Source: Sitta carolinensis
Taxonomy: Eukaryota > Chordata > Aves > Passeriformes > Sittidae
Direction: 5' to 3'
DNA: 64,000 nt
NCBI GenBank assembly: GCA_032173965.1
Contig: JAVUNC010000004.1
Coordinates: 58,651,501-58,715,500 of the forward strand
Shown here: piece after piece, positions 11,501 through 24,595 of the stretch
Numbering within the stretch: the stretch's first letter is position 1
Layout: every line of letters starts with the position of its first letter
Notes under the pieces: model-generated
The model's input: the letters and a program-made list of their open reading frames with translations, nothing else
Told to the model about the DNA's origin: nothing
Database searches by the model: none
Translations under genes and position numbers: made by a program

Positions 11501-13900
11501 GTCTCCAGATCAAAAATCATGATTCATGTTGTGTGAATAAATTTAGTCCTAAAGAATATTAGAACAAAGATTGTTTCGCTTGAGCAGACGTTCATGAGTA
11601 GTCCCTCTCTGTTCTCTCTTTAACAGAATTTTAGGTAAAACACTACTCTATGGAGGTGAAAATATTTATTATTTTATTTTACAGAGCATATAATATGTAC
11701 TTCAAGTCAATTTCAAGAAGTAAATTTAAATTTTCTTCTTTTTAATATTTTTTAATAGAGTCCAATCTCTCCTACTTCTTACTCATCACTATTTTAGGGA
11801 CATACAAATGAAATTTGAATATTTATGTATCGTCACTAGAAATTAGCTCTTCTCAGTTATTACTTCACAGTCATAATGAGGTGATAATGTGTCTTTGTAT
11901 AATTCAAGAGCCAGCTGGATGATTCTTGTCCTTCCTGCAGTAGCCTGATGTTAATTCAGCCAATGGTTTGATGTGAGGAGAGCTGTATTTGATGTTTGTT
12001 AATTTATTCTATGTGGCTTGCCTATTATGACAGTTTGGATGACTGCTGCTTCAAAATGAATGTAGTGCATTCTCGTGTCATTTGCTCCATCTAAATCGTG
12101 TCTTACTAAATTCTGTTTAAGTGAACATAATGATTTTCCTTTCATTAGACATATATATTCATATATATTATCTACGTGTTTTTTCTCTTTCTCTCCAATT
12201 TATGAAATCTCAAACTATTAAAGTCAGCAAACAAGAAGGTATGCAAACAAGGTTTTTAAAAACTATAATTGCAATTAAAGGAAATAATGAAGTGTACCAG
12301 ACATAGATGATTTGAAATGCAAAGGCAAAGGAGAAAAAAAATACTTCCTGACATCAGAGAAATTTAGCATATTGTAGCCTGAAGAGATAAGGCTGGAGTT
12401 AATAGCATACCATGACTATTCCTTCAGCTTTTCCTTTATTTTCTAGCAGCCTCATTTTGTCTTCTTGCCTCATAGTCAGTGATGTCTTAATATGTTCTTG
12501 TATTACTGATGGTGTCTCCAACATGAAGACTTTTCAATAGTATGAAAGTGGTATAGTCAGTTAGTGGGGAGATAACAAAATAAATTCTTCTTTCTCTTTT
12601 CTGATATATGTACTTGAGTTTGGTTTAGAGATGGGATTTCTGAAATCTTTGCTCTATTACCAAGCAGGGTTTGTTTTTGTTTCGGTTTTTTTTTCCCTCC
12701 AACCTGTGGTCTGGGTTGATGCTGTGATTTGGTCAGAAGAAGGAAATAAAAGGACATGTCTAAACTGTGAGGTGTGAAGGAACATGAAATTCCTGCAGCA
12801 ATTCTTACATTTTATTCTTAGGGTATTTGCATGATTTTCTTCATTTATCTCTTTTATCTTTCCTCTCATCTTCACTTTCTTTTTCAACGATTTTGATTTT
12901 GCAATGAAGGAGAGTGGTACAAAATTTAGGGGGAAAGAATGTAACATCAAAAGTATGTTTAATCTCTTTTCTAGTGGTTTATAATGAAAAAGAAAACAAT
13001 TCAAAAATTTTAATGCCTTTCAGTGTTTAGTCACAAAAAATACTGTCTCTTTATTCTTCTATGTGACCAATTTATTCCTGAATTTGTGGACTCTGCACTC
13101 TTATCCATGGCTGGCATTTTGTTCCCTGATATCCATTTTCCTGAAATCCTCTTGAGAAGTCTCTTAGCTTTCAGATGAGTGTGGGGCAGGACTGCCAGAA
13201 ACCTGACAGTGGAATTTTGAATACAAAGTTTAATAAGTATGGAAATACAAAGCTGTCAAGTGCAATATTTTACCAGAATTTTTAATGTCTTATTTTAGTG
13301 CAGCAAGATTATCAGGTGTGTATCTTTCCCTTACATTCACTCTTCTATGAAAGATGAGTAAAAGCTGAGGTTCTTAAAAGTGGTTCTGAACAGAAAAAGG
13401 TATCAGATGTGCAAACTTCTGAAAAAGAAGCAAAATAATTATGGCTGTATTTATTTTACTATATAAAAAGAGCCAGGGATCACTCTTTGCCCTTGAAGGC
13501 AAGAGGCACAAACTGACCAGCACTGAATTTCCCATTGGTTCTACATATCACCCACCTAGGCCCAATATACTGTCATTTTTTAGGGCAGTTTTGGTAATCT
13601 AGAGCTTCTGAGATAATGTGAGTAGCTTGTCATGGTTCCAAACATGAACCTGGGACACGAGTTTCGATGATGCTTGTCCTGTAGATGAATCTGGGTGTTA
13701 ATGGGTACAAATTCTGAAGGTGGAAGAGTGTGGAAAGAGCCTGTTTGGATCATGTCTTGGCAGTGGATTCTTGAGTAGGATATTTGCTCTGACTCAGGCC
13801 CATGCACCCACAGTGGCAGTTGGTCCCAAAGTGCGTAGAGAATTTGAACAGTCAGCAAGACACTGCTTGAGTCTGCCATCCCTCCCTTTTCATTCAGCAG
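8542..13900. other. Unique AT-rich sequence, no gene seen
   Basis: This 5.4-kb stretch has no repeat family, exon or RNA gene that I can support. The 10334-10630 part is GC-richer and open for 98 codons on the plus strand, but the peptide matches no family I know. The TATA-like CATATAAAAAC upstream of it (about 10289) is common by chance in such DNA. The minus-strand frames at 12557-13004 and 13580-13879 are likewise unrecognised. Confidence 0.55.
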
Positions 13901-13965
13901 TATAAATATATTATAATATTAATATAATAATATATTATATTAATATAATAAATATATTATTTATT
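13901..13965. repeat. AT-only low-complexity repeat
   Basis: About 60 bases made almost only of A and T, with repeated ATTATAATATTAATATAATA-like units. The sequence is internally palindromic and can form cruciform structures. No gene adjoins it. Confidence 0.9.
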
Positions 13966-16900
13966 GTGTAGGCTGCAGGCAATCTAAAAACACTTCCTCC
14001 CAAGATCTTTGTGAATGTGCTGGGGTAAAATTTTGCCCTGCCTGATAGCAAAAAACACAGTGCTATATGTCTTAGTGATCTACTGCACAGTCCCAGGAGG
14101 ATGTCCTTCTTTTAAAAAAACACTTTCCCATCTTCTGGGCCTGCTCAGCTTTCATCACTGCATTTGGCTGTACCAAAGTGTAATGATGGCTTTGAGGGAA
14201 TGCTACATACCTCAGAACTGAGCTCTCAGGTATTGTTTCATTTACAGGGAGTATTCACTGGGCACTGCCTTTAGATGGGATTTGAATCTTTGCTCATTTG
14301 ATACTGAACACCCTGAATTGTTTCAAATGAAGAACTGTGGACTCATAAATTTGAAAGAAACACATTTTCTTGTAGTTTAAATGGCATAAGTAGGATAATT
14401 TTAATATCTTTTGATAATTTGCTTTAGTATTTAAAACAACTCATAACATTTTTATTTGCTTTAAATTCTTTTGGGGTTTATTATAAGCTTTATTCAACTC
14501 TGTCCCAGAGTATTTTTTACCTAACAGGTTATGTTTTTTCCCAAATTACCAACCCAGATGCTTTTTTTTCCTTCATCAAAAGGGATTAATTCTCTTAACA
14601 TGACAATTAGGTTGATTAGTTCTAAGTGTAGACAGATCCAGCCATGCTAAGAGAATTAATTACTTCTGTTGCATTAAAATGGTTTGGAGGGATTTGCCTA
14701 GGCACTAGCTGTGCCATTTGCCACAGCTGTCTGTGGGCTGGGAAGTGTTGGACAGTCTGATTAGAATGATGATTAATGTCTAGAAGAACCCTGTCAGACA
14801 CAAAAAAGCCTTTGTGTCTTGACATATTTGGAGAAAATTACACAATCTAGCATATTTGTCCTTTGGAAAACAATTGTCTCCAATATGTCCTGAAAACAGG
14901 TGAACACTCAACAGGGATGTCCCAATCTGTTTGGCAGAAGCTTGCTGAATACCTTAGAATGGTCAAAAAAACATCTAAACAAAATTTAGGATGTGCTAGA
15001 GTTAATAATACTTTGTCACTTATTTACCCACTTGGGTAAATAAAAGATTTACAGAAGAATTGAAAAGTTCCATAAAATCAGCAGAGATAAACAGGAAGGT
15101 TTTTCTGTGGACTGACAATCTTGATGGCTGCAAGACTGACACAGTAACATAAGATTGAAGGGTAACAAAAGCTGAGACTCTTGGAGGAGGCTGCTGGAAA
15201 TTCTGTCTCTGACTTTTGTTGCTTTAGTTCTTGATAGCTTATGGTTGGAATTTATAGCTGTTCTCTTCTGGGATAAATCCTTCCAGGAGAAGGCAGTTCC
15301 AAATCAGTGTAATCCACACTGGAACCCAAGAGGGAACATGCTGTAAACTACTCTTGGGAAAAAATGTAGAGAAAGCTAAAAGAAACAGTCTGTAATGGTT
15401 GAAGACACCAACAAACAAAATCTGGCTTGCAATACCTCAGAAAACAAACCCCTTTTTTTGAGTTAGCACCATAGTTATTCATAAAAGAATTCAGGCAGAA
15501 AATATTAAAGAACAGAAGATTTGGGACAAATAATTGATTTAATGGAGAAAGAGACTGGGACAGAAATCTTTGAAGGTGCCTTATTTATGTTTTGAGAATT
15601 TTGAGAGTTCACACACAAGGGCACACGCAGTATAACAAAAGGGTCATTATTTGAAAACATATCTTGGCTAGCTCATGAAATATCAAAACATCAGTCTTAT
15701 TCTTTCCTTCCAATATTTAAATATATTATAGTTGACTCATCCCATTTCTAAGCACTGGCATCAAAAGAACAAATCAAAGTCCCCAGAAAACCAAGTTAAT
15801 ACAAGTATCAGGAAGAACCATGATGGTCTTGGAGAATCCCACAAATAATCTGACAATCTAGAAAATAGATGTGGAAAAACATAAAACGTACAGAAAAAGA
15901 ATAACACTGTAACAATATTGAGAATCAGTCGGTGTACCTTGTCCTCAAGGAAAAAAATGTATTCACAAATGTTATTTTCACAAGGGATCATTAAAGTTAT
16001 CATCTGATCTCCTCATATTTTAAATTTAACTCCTTGTTTTGTAAATTATATCTTTCTACTTTAAAAATCCAATAATAATTTTCAAAGAATTTTTTTTTTT
16101 TTATCCCAAAGTTATTCACTTATATTAGGAAAAACTCAAAAAATACTACATTTAGTACAAAGACTTACCATCTCATCCAGGAAGTGACCTTTCCAAATGC
16201 TCTCCAGCATGGAAGGAATGCCAAGACTGATGGATTTTTCTAAGGATCATAGTTCTCAAAAAGGAAACAAGAGTGGAAAATTAAGTAGAACTGAACCTGA
16301 ATTGTGACCTTTATTCTTCTTGGGGAAAACATTACGACAATGTTCTAAACATTTTAGTGCAGAAAAGGGGAGTGCTGGAGACTGAAGGGCTGTCTTTGGT
16401 ATGTGTGCCTGCCCACAGTCCCAAAAACATCTTCAAGGTGGTGAGACAGTGCCATCCAAAGGAAAAGGAGTGGCCTGTGAGGCAATGCATTGCCTGAAGA
16501 GGACTTGCAGGCGTGTCTCATCCCCTGAAGCTGTCAGAGGAAGAAGGAGCTCTGCTCTCTTTGCTTCAGGCTGTGTCCAGGGCACCACAGCTGTGAGCAC
16601 GCAGATATCACCTGGTCTACAGAACCACTAGAAGCAGAGCGTGAGGCAGAGGTCTTCTGCCCTTTACTGCCTGCTGGGTTAATCCTAGAATGAACCCTGC
16701 TTCTTCTCACCTTCAGATGTCTCAATCACCACACTGTATGTGTCTCACTTACATCTTCCATTCTTTCAAAATGCTAATGTGCAATTGTTAAAATTATTGG
16801 TGTGAAAATTGCTGCAAAGTGTAGTTTTCAAAGGCTCTAAATTCAGATTACTCAGACTTCAAGCTTTTTCCTTAAAACCTTATTTTCATTGAGGCAACTG

Positions 16901-17570
16901 TTTATATTATCGGTCTTTCTCCATTTCGTTTTTATGGTGTTTAAAATTAAGATTTTAAAAAAATATAACATATGAAAAATAATCTCTTTCTTACATATGA
17001 AACTGCCAAGCAATTTTATTCTCCTTTTCTATCCCTCTCTTTTATTAATCACACTGAGATTTCCACTGTACCTGACATGAAAATTAGTGTTATTCTGCAT
17101 CTACTCTGAATTTTATGCAGCACAATTATGCATGTATTTCTTGATGAAATGTTCAAATTGAACATTCCTCTTCTCCCTTAACTGCCACTTCTCTCCTTTT
17201 CTGCTTCTGGAAGAGACAGATCCTGTAGTGACTAACTCCCTTTCAATGAAATTTTGAACACCCATGGATTGATTTAAAACCAATGGATGTTAAGCATTAA
17301 ATATCTTGGTTTTTAATGACTTGAATATTAGAGCTTTTTTTTTCCCTAGAGTGTCAACTCTAAGGGTGGCATGCCACATTAAAATAAGAATACCTTAAAA
17401 TAACAATATCGTGTGCCTAAATTCAGGAAAACGGTAACAGGAACTGTTTTGTGATTAGGTTAATTTGGCTTCCTTTACTTTGATAAAATAGTCTCAATGT
17501 CTTTTGTTTTAGGAGAAAATTTTTAATGTGTCTAAAGACAGATGATAATACAATTATTATTTCATTTGTC
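13966..17570. other. Unique sequence with two small inverted repeats
   Basis: No gene is supported. TTATTTACCCA (15020-15030) and its exact reverse complement (15033-15043) form an 11-bp stem with a 2-base loop. A perfect 16-bp palindrome, AGGCAATGCATTGCCT, lies at 16480-16495. The 16390-16720 part is GC-richer, and short frames run through it on both strands without a recognisable family. Confidence 0.55.
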
Positions 17571-17930
17571 TGTGCTGGCTGTGGCTAGGATAGCATTAAT
17601 TTTCTTCACAGTAGTCGGTATAAGGCTATGTTTTGGATTTTTGTGCTGAAGTCAGTGTTGATAACACAGGGATATTTTCATTATTGTTGAGCAGTGCTTA
17701 CAACATAAAGGCCTTTTTGGCTTCTCATCCCACCCCAACCAGCAGGCAGGCTGGGGGTGCACAAGGAGCTGGGAGAAGACACAGCCTGGACAGCTGACCT
17801 CAAATGACCAAAGGGATATCCCACACCACGTGGCATCAGCTTATAAAGCTGTGAGAAGAAGGGGAGGACGTTCAGAATGATTCATTTGTCTTTCCAGATA
17901 ACTGCTGTGCTGTGGAAAGCAAGTTGCCTA
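17571..17930 (+). mobile_element. Avian ERV LTR fragment, 3'-truncated
   Basis: The segment starts with TGTGCTGGCTGTGGCTAGGA and continues through blocks I recognise from a common avian endogenous retrovirus LTR. These include TTAATTTTCTTCACAGTAG, a GTTGATAACACAGGGATATT-like block, GAGCAGTGCTTAC, and a TGGGGGTGCACAAGGAGCTG block. A TATAAAG follows at 17842, then a GGGGAGGACGTTC block. The similarity fades near 17930, before the expected 3' end of the LTR. No internal retroviral genes or second LTR are present, so this is a truncated solo LTR relic. The exact family name needs a repeat library. Confidence 0.85.
17842..17847 (+). promoter_or_regulatory. TATA box of the LTR relic
   Basis: TATAAA in the context CTTATAAAGC sits where the U3 TATA box lies in this LTR class, about 270 bases from the LTR start. 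The motif is intact. Whether it drives any transcript is unknown, since the downstream R and U5 parts are truncated. Confidence 0.5.
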
Positions 17931-19120
17931 AATATTGTAGTGATTTTTTGGTGCCAAGTCTTTTTTTTTTTTCCTGGAAATTCAAAACTGAGCAAGGACC
18001 TAGATTTGTTGAATGAGTTAGGAGTGAGAGGACAAAAGATATTCAGTGTGCAATAGGTAAAGTGGGTGAAAACAGAAGGAAACATCCCTGCTGTCTAGGG
18101 ATGTGTCCTGACAGTGTTTCACTTTGTTTCATTCCTTACCAGGAAAGTCTTGAGAGATCTGCTCCTGACCTAAGGATCACTTGTGTGACTGTGTTGGTTT
18201 GTGTAGCTATTGGCTGTGGAGAAAGACATGTGCCTAGAAATGCCTTTTCTGGCATCAACCAGATACAGCTGGATGATTTTCTGGGGAAACAGCTGTGCCT
18301 ACCAGTCTAGAAATGCTTCCCATGGTGAGATTCTATGGATTTCTTCTTCATATCTATTGGAGAAGAAACCATAATTTTTCTACTCAAGATGACTAACTGC
18401 TAAAAGACACACATCAGCACCAGTGACACACAGCTGAACTTACTGAAAGATGCCACCTGACCTCAGAATTTCTTATTTGCTCTAGCAACAGCAGTAATGT
18501 TAGGAGCCCTGTCATATAGGAATGGGAGAAAAAATAATTATAAAGCCATGAGAATAGATGAAAAGGACTTTTCAGGCTGAGGAATTCCCTTTAAAGCCAT
18601 TCAAAATTCTCCAACAAATTGAGGCAGACATAAAAAGAGACTTTTACCATATCCTCATTGGGCTACATTTCCAAAGAAAAGTTGCAGACACCAGAAACTT
18701 AATGTGCTGGACTTTACTTTCCTCATATTACCTGGAGTATTGGGAGGAAAATAGGTGGTTTGGTTTATTGGAAGACAAGCTGTCCAGCACAAACCCATCA
18801 AAAAAATTCCCTGTATCCATTTCCATTTGGAACAAACTAATTGCTGTTATCTTAATGGTTTTCCCTCTAAGCACTTTATAATTTCAATAGCTGTAAATAC
18901 AATTGTAGCAGCATATTGTAACATTGCATTCTGATTGCTAATAAAATAGTTCTTAAATTACGTAATCCAATTATTCCCTTTGGCTTTTTGAAAATTCCTT
19001 CAATTACTCTTATGAAAAAACCTTGCAGCTCATGAAAAAATAAAATTATTTAAGGAAAAAAGTCCTGTTTAAGCATAAATAACCATGTCATTATCTATCC
19101 CCTGCAGTCCAGAGCTAGTC
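17931..19120. other. Unique sequence, no gene seen
   Basis: The 107-codon plus-strand frame at 18558-18881 is among the longer non-repeat frames of the window. I recognise no domain in it, and it starts without a splice or promoter context. About 18880-19000 is an AT-rich block with ATTG and TAAT cores that resembles conserved non-coding DNA only in texture. Confidence 0.5.
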
Positions 19121-19186
19121 AAACCAAATCAAATGAAAACAAAACCAAAACAAAATAAACCCACAAACAAACAAACAAACAAAAAA
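19121..19186. repeat. A/C-rich tract with (CAAA)n
   Basis: An A-rich tract containing CCAAA-like units grades into a clean ACAA tetranucleotide repeat at about 19163-19186. It is a simple repeat with no gene next to it. Confidence 0.9.
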
Positions 19187-20209
19187 GTGTTTTTACAAAA
19201 AATTTCACCAAAACATATGCTGCATTTTATGGTGCATTTTCAAAATTAGAATTATATCGACTACCTCTGTTTCTAAATTCTCTGAAGTACTTAAATTTTA
19301 TAGGGTAGAGTAAAAATTAAACAAGTGCTGCTGCTTATTCAGTTTTTCAGTTAGCACCCAGCTGTTCACCAACAGCAGGGAATGTGACTTAGGGCACCTG
19401 ATTATGACCATGTGATATTTTGCAAACTGAAATATTTTTCATCATAAAAGCAAATAGAGATGGTAGCTGGACCCATGGAGTGAATATTGGTACATGCTGA
19501 CATGCTTTATCACCTTATCATTTCTCTGTCAATTTTCAAAGATTTACAGCTATAGTTCATGTTGGGTTTTATTTTTCAGTCTTCAAATCACAGAAACATT
19601 GTGGCCATAAGGAAGCATTCTGTTCACCTCTAAAGATAAATTAATGGTGTCTGCAGAAAATTCTTCGGTGTAAGAGTAAGCTCAAAATTTTCTATCGAAG
19701 AGCAGGTTAACACCAGCACAGTTTATCCATCAAAAGGAATTTGTCAAGAACTGGACCCTCCATTTATATTGTTTGCTAGATATTTTGCTCAAAAATAATC
19801 TGCAAATTGCAGAAAAAGCAGAAGTTAAAGTTGCTTCAATAGGAAACTTTCATAGATGGTAAACTTTTTTATTAAAAAAAGTGTCTCTGGAAAACACAAA
19901 ATCAATCTTCATGCCTTTAGCAGGTGTCCTAAGAACTCAAGAGAGATAGGTGAAGTTCCATAAATAAGTGCCTAAACATGGTGCCCATTCAGTCTGCCTT
20001 CACAGACCATATTTTCCAGATTATGATCTTTTTTTCTCTCCCACACTGTCTTCAGCCAGTCTATGCCCCTCCTGGAAAGGCTTTCCAGAACTGCTCCAGA
20101 CTGCATGCTACCCTAGATGAACCCATCCCAATGAAGTAGAGAGGTTATTTCCCTAAATAAAATAAGAGATGTTTTTAAATATTACAGAATTGTGCTTGCA
20201 AGAGTATCA
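19187..20209. other. Unique sequence, nothing identified
   Basis: No gene, RNA or repeat family is recognised. The last 200 bases before 20210 are slightly GC-richer and may be a decayed continuation of the CR1 fragment that follows. Confidence 0.5.
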
Positions 20210-20445
20210 CCTTTTTAGATTCACCTTGAGCTTCTCATTTGTGTCACCAAGAGCTCTAATTATGAAGAGCTGCCCAACTTGTTGTCCAGTTCATGTGTTG
20301 TGTGTGCTTTGTTACCAAAGTGTAGAACTTCACATTTGTCCTTTTGAATGCAATATGTTTTTTCAGCCCACTTTTGAATTTGCTAAGATGACTTCAAATT
20401 CTGTCAGTGCCTTTCTCCAAAGTTGGTGCCTTTTGCAAATGCAAG
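20210..20445 (-). mobile_element. Old decayed CR1 fragment
   Basis: In plus-strand text the blocks ACCTTGAGCTTCTCATTTGT, GTAGAACTTCACATTTGTCC and TTGCAAATGCAAGG appear in the order expected for a minus-strand CR1. They fall just downstream of the reverse-transcriptase catalytic motifs of ORF2. Neither the 3' octamer tail nor the upstream RT motifs are present here. Divergence is high, and the plus-strand frame spanning it (20169-20507) is spurious. The call rests on motif order, so the edges are approximate. Confidence 0.6.
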
Positions 20446-23125
20446 GAACATCCATTAGCTCATCATACAGTCAGTATAGAAAATGCCTTGATGAAAAAGA
20501 CCCTTGATGATAAATATATACAGAACATCAATAAATCAAATTTAACAGAAAACTAGTAATAATTACACTTACAGCACAACTCAGTAGTCTCTGTACTCCT
20601 TTTTCTCTACCCAGTTACCACACCTTAAAAGTTCTTCAGCTTGGGCTGAGTTGCAAATTCCCTTACAAAAATATAATTTGAAGCATAGTGCAATTCATCA
20701 TGTTCCAATTTCAACATCTTCAGTGCCGATATTTATTCACTTCATGTTGCCTTTATTGTTGGCAGAGAGCAGGTTTTAAATGCACAACTCCTTTGGTCAG
20801 TTCTGAATAATTTTCTTAAGATGTTGTGGGTTGCTTTCAAGGTTTTTTTCCTCTACTGACTCTAAGAAGGAGCATTAAAATGAATGTGGACCTCTAGACT
20901 GTGTCTTCATATATTTGCATGAATTTTGCCAAGAGTCTCACAAGTGTAACCAAAGTCGGATTACATCTATCATCTGCCTGATTTACAGAGCATCTTATGA
21001 AAATAACTTTTTGATTAAATTGATTTGACTTACTTAACAAGAGATAGCTTCCAAAAACTGATTAAACAGATGATAAAACAGAATTAGTAGACTCAAAACC
21101 ATTTATAAAGTAAAAAATTACCTTAGGCATATTCCTGCAAATATTTAGATAACTAACAGTGTAAACATGTATTCCGTATTTTTGCAGATATGCCTTGGTT
21201 CTTAAAAATAAATAGATTATAAATTCTATTTAGCATGGCCTATAGAATTAAATATAAAGAATAAAGGAATCAAGTAAAATTTCCAAACTTAAATATTACT
21301 TCTATCCTACAACAATGTAGAAAACAAAATCCTGTATGAATATTTTTATTCTTGTGTTAGTCTCTGCCTTTTGGCCTATTTGTTTCTCACTGACAAAATG
21401 TATTTTTTCCTTCCATAGGGAAGTGGGCAAAGGGGAAAGAAGAGTGAGGGATTAATCCTTTAATTAATCCATAATGGTGTTTTCTTTCATAAAACCCAAT
21501 ATTAACCTTTCATGTGATATCTTGTATTTGTACTTCAAAAATAAAATGTTTTTTGTTGACTAACAGGAAACCTTTACATGGTCAAAGTTCTGGGTCCACT
21601 TTAGCTACAGCAATTAATGTTTGAGAAAATTGTGTATTACCCTAGTGATTTGTTTGCCTCAATATACAAGAGGAACTAGGTTTCTATACAAAGCAACTGA
21701 TCTATTAAGGTCTATAATTTATCTAGTTAAAACTGATAAGCTTTCAGGAAGTTTTTCTTCTCACAAATTATTATTATTATTAATATCAGCAGCAGCATCA
21801 TTATAATCATTATTACTGAAAACATCATTAGTTGTATGCATACAAGCAACAGGTAAACTTCATGTATCCTTGAAAAATATAGCTCTGAAAACTACACACT
21901 CTTCACAAGATAATGGTTCTATAAACCTTTTTTTAAAATATTACAGTGAATAGTACATAATGCATAGTACATTAAAATGTGGTGATAAATATGACAGTGC
22001 ACACATATTTTGTATTATAATTCACATATATAAAAATTGCTATGATAAATTATGCCCAAGAAACAAAACATGCTATTAATTATAAATGCCTCTTAATACA
22101 AGAAATACTGAAAGCTTTCCTTTCTGTTTTAACAAATTGTAATGAAATTTTTGAATAAATTCCTGCAGTCATAGGAAAAGCTTTGAAATTTTTTCAGTGT
22201 GCTCTTGCTAGAAGCAATTAGGCTGCCTATAATTAGACCTCATAGATTTTTTTCTAGGTTTATGAACATACATTTTCATCGATTTGAATGCAAGTCCTAA
22301 GCAATGAACATTATTGAGATTGCTCGATTAAACTAATGTGGGTTTTTTTTAAATTTTAGTAGGCTTTTTGAATTGGTATGTATTTTTCCTAATCCTACCA
22401 TTTGTACCTTTTACAATATGCATAACAACAAAAAAAATTCAAAAAAACCTATAAGAAAGACAGCAAAACAATCAAAGTAAAAAGATGATAAATCACTGAA
22501 AATCAGGTTCATTGTATAGTTATGTTCTATGGGTAATGACACTTCTGTATTGGGGAAAGCATCCCTTCTCTATTCATCACTGAGAATAAAAAAAAAAAAG
22601 GCTTTAAAACCAGCTTAGTCTAGATATCCATTAGTTGGTTAAAACTAGGGAAATTAATTCCACCATGGTTTTTCTGTGGCTAAACTCCCCTAAAACAAGA
22701 GAAAATTCCATTTTCTACTGCCTCAATATTTGTACAGATAAGAAATGGACAGGTCTCAGCTGAGCATGGCACACTTTTCTTCTGGAAGCAAAGAGGGACT
22801 TCAGGGATCTTGAGGGAGCTAAGGGATTTCACTTTGTTTTCCTGAGTTAGTAATTAGTATCTGCTGGAATTCTTTTCTTACTTCTTTGAGCTTCCACTCA
22901 GGGATAAAAGACAGATTCACCTTTCTTATCATTCTTTCCAAAACTGTTCTGCTCTTAAAACTCAACTCTTCAGATTTCAGTACGTAATCTGCTGCTTTAT
23001 ACAAAGTAAGTAAGTTTTTGTTAAAAAAAATTTGAAAATATATTTTTCCCATTATTATGTCTCTGATGCTGCGGGTTTGGAGGATTTTTATTTAATTTGT
23101 GGTGGGGGGTGCTGTTTGGTTTGGG
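20446..23125. other. AT-rich unique sequence, no gene seen
   Basis: No gene is supported. Short ATT and AGC trinucleotide runs occur at about 21768-21795. The 22190-22345 block has dense homeodomain-like cores (GCAATTAG, ATAATTAG, ATCGAT) and could be regulatory, but this is texture only. The minus-strand frame at 22819-23052 is unrecognised. Confidence 0.5.
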
Positions 23126-23170
23126 TTTTCTTCTTTCTTCTTTCTTTTCTTTCTTTCTTTCTTTTCTTTT

Positions 23171-23206
<36 letters not shown>

Positions 23207-23253
23207 TCATTCATTCATTCATTCATTCATTCATTCATTCATTCATTTTTTTT
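23126..23253 (+). repeat. Compound microsatellite (TTTC)n(CATT)n
   Basis: A TTTC/TTC pyrimidine tract at about 23126-23209 passes directly into a pure CATT tetranucleotide repeat at about 23209-23246, then a short T run. The Ser- and Phe-rich frames across it are artefacts. Length polymorphism is expected at such a locus. Confidence 0.95.
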
Positions 23254-24595
23254 TATTTAGAAACATGACATACCAAGTATGTATTTCTATAGTCACATAC
23301 CCATCTTGTGAAGGAATTTTCAGGGTTTGAGCTTGCAGGAATGTTGCTAGTCACCAGTGCCTCATTGTCTCCTAGGTGGATGCACACATTGCACATGGGG
23401 ATCCATTTGGGAGTGCAGCAGATGTTACTAAGAAGAGGATGCTCCAGGTGGAACCATGCAAGATGCATTTTGAAGAGCTACACCATGTCTGTGTTGTCAG
23501 CCTTGACTCGTGCAGCTGTCAAGAGCGTAAAAATTTGATAACGAAAGAACAAGGTTCTCATTTCTGAACAATATGATCTTTTATATATTTTGCGTATTCA
23601 TTAGTTTCAGAATTGCAAATATTTCCTGCACTTTATTCTTCTTTTAATATTTTTTCTTGTATATGAGTCAATTTAATGTTGTTCAAGGCATTCACATATG
23701 GCCAAGTATCAGTTACCTACAAAACAAAAAGACTGTTTCTCTTTAATGCAGCTCATATTTTCCTCAACAAGTAGCAGATTATTAGTGCATCTGCAACAGA
23801 CATGGGAGTGACAAGACACCAAAAGACTTCACTGCTTATCTTTTCTGACTGAAATTGGTTTCCTACCAAGCAGAACAGAGAATATAACCTGGCTTTGAAG
23901 TTCAATCCATCCATTCTCATAGTCAAACAACCACAAAGTAAAAACCAATTATCTTCACTAATAATTCATTCCCAGAATCAAAAGACCAGATTCTCACAGT
24001 AATCAGGGCAATCTTCAGCACAGACACAATTAATACTTGCATAGGAGTGAGAATAACTGAGTGTATTTAATAAAAAGTAAGGATTCACCTTTTTTTTTTC
24101 TGTAGAGAACACGCAGCTTTTCCTGTCGTCCATTTCTCAGAGGAAAAACAGAGTTCCCTATGAGGAAGAGAACTTTTAAAATGAAATTGTTTTAAGCCAG
24201 TTGTTTAATTAATTTAAGCAATTGTTTAATTAAAAGAGACAAAATATTTCATCAGAGGGCAGCTCCAGTGTATGAGAAAGGTGAGGTGCCAAGTTATTCC
24301 TCCATGAATATTTTAGTTTTGGCTTGAGATGATGTGTGCAGAGCGGGCTTTCCTCAAGAGCTGTAAGCCAAATTGAATACAACAGAGGTGACCAACCTGC
24401 TGCAGGCAGCTGTGGTTGGTGCCATGTTTAGTCTGGGCAATCTCCAGGATCCCTCTGACTTCAGCCATTCTGTGCTGTCTGTGGTTCCATCACTTTGGAC
24501 ATTGCAGCTGTCACTCATCCAAATGACTCATAAAGAACATATTTTTTTGGCCACAATGCAACCTGGTTGAAAGAACTGAAGATGTAAAATGTTAC
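23254..24595. other. Unique sequence, no gene seen
   Basis: Overlapping short frames on both strands at 23253-23567 have no recognisable family. A 12-base direct repeat, TTGTTTAATTAA, occurs twice at about 24201-24233. Nothing else is identified. Confidence 0.55.

Noticed and set aside
18190..18240. Start of another LTR (TGTGTTGGTTTGTGTAGC)
   Set aside because: Only about 18 bases resemble the LTR start seen in weaker form at 57025. The following sequence does not match, so it may be chance.
18558..18881. 107-codon open frame as a gene
   Set aside because: No family recognised, no splice signals at sensible places and no GC or codon shift from its flanks.
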